23,681 nucleotides of DNA from JASJBU01 sp965372385 (GTDB taxonomy: Bacteria; Pseudomonadota; Gammaproteobacteria; Chromatiales; Chromatiaceae). Below, piece by piece: positions 23,634 through 23,681 of the stretch. The position numbers and the translations under genes are program-made. Each line of letters begins with the position of its first letter. The first letter of the stretch is position 1. The notes beneath the pieces are model-generated. The model worked only from the letters and a program-made list of their open reading frames with translations, did no database searches and was not told the DNA's origin. The stretch covers positions 1 through 23,681 of the forward strand of contig CBDVCD010000021.1 of the NCBI GenBank assembly GCA_965372385.1, read 5' to 3'.

Positions 23634-23681
23634 CGCAAAAGTCGGTTGGATTTAGGAGCAGGATGCCTTTTTTTTGGCAAA

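Overview
The window looks like chromosomal DNA of a gammaproteobacterium of moderate to high GC content. The gene families fit that (a PilG/PilH/ChpA-type chemosensory locus, a FemAB-like acyltransferase, REP-like palindromes). A Gly/Tyr-rich secreted protein resembling sulfur globule envelope proteins hints at a sulfur oxidiser, possibly of the free-living or symbiotic Chromatiales/Sedimenticola type. The lineage is an inference. No tRNA, rRNA or CRISPR array was seen.

Layout. 1-3.6 kb: a SWIM-zinc-finger SNF2 helicase bordered on both sides by REP-like palindromes. 3.7-6.3 kb: a secreted protein made of eight 11-residue repeats, a convergent FemAB/DUF482-type acyltransferase, and a divergent Gly/Tyr-rich secreted protein. 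The 3' untranslated region of the last gene carries a 134-bp MITE-like element with an 8-bp target duplication, followed by an intrinsic terminator. 6.3-7.1 kb: decayed DNA holding a frameshifted receiver-domain remnant and three 24-bp-spaced repeats.

7.1-17.5 kb is the core: an apparently co-directional chemosensory locus. In order it holds a PilG-like regulator with an N-terminal pseudo-receiver, a PilH-like single receiver, a CheW, a 1144-residue CheA/ChpA-like hybrid kinase, two further CheW-like proteins joined by ATGA overlaps, a truncated substrate-binding protein, a methyl-accepting protein with a helical bimodular (HBM-type) sensor domain, and a full-length branched-chain-amino-acid-type substrate-binding protein. 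An intrinsic terminator follows. No CheR, CheB, permease or ABC ATPase is present. The binding protein may therefore serve as a ligand-presenting co-receptor rather than in uptake.

17.6-18.0 kb: an internally deleted group II intron (reverse transcriptase fragment plus recognisable domains V and VI) ending at the stop codon of the convergent kinase gene. 18.0-21.7 kb, minus strand: a probable four-gene operon, DUF211 protein > VIT1/CCC1-like membrane protein > OmpR-type regulator > sensor kinase. The kinase has a periplasmic carbohydrate-binding-like domain and resembles the 'proteobacterial dedicated sortase' two-component family. 21.8-23.1 kb is a gene graveyard: a chemoreceptor fragment that has lost its signalling tip and a second, multiply deleted group II intron reverse transcriptase. 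23.1 kb to the end: a short secreted DUF1254-type protein preceded by a possible 10-codon leader ORF.
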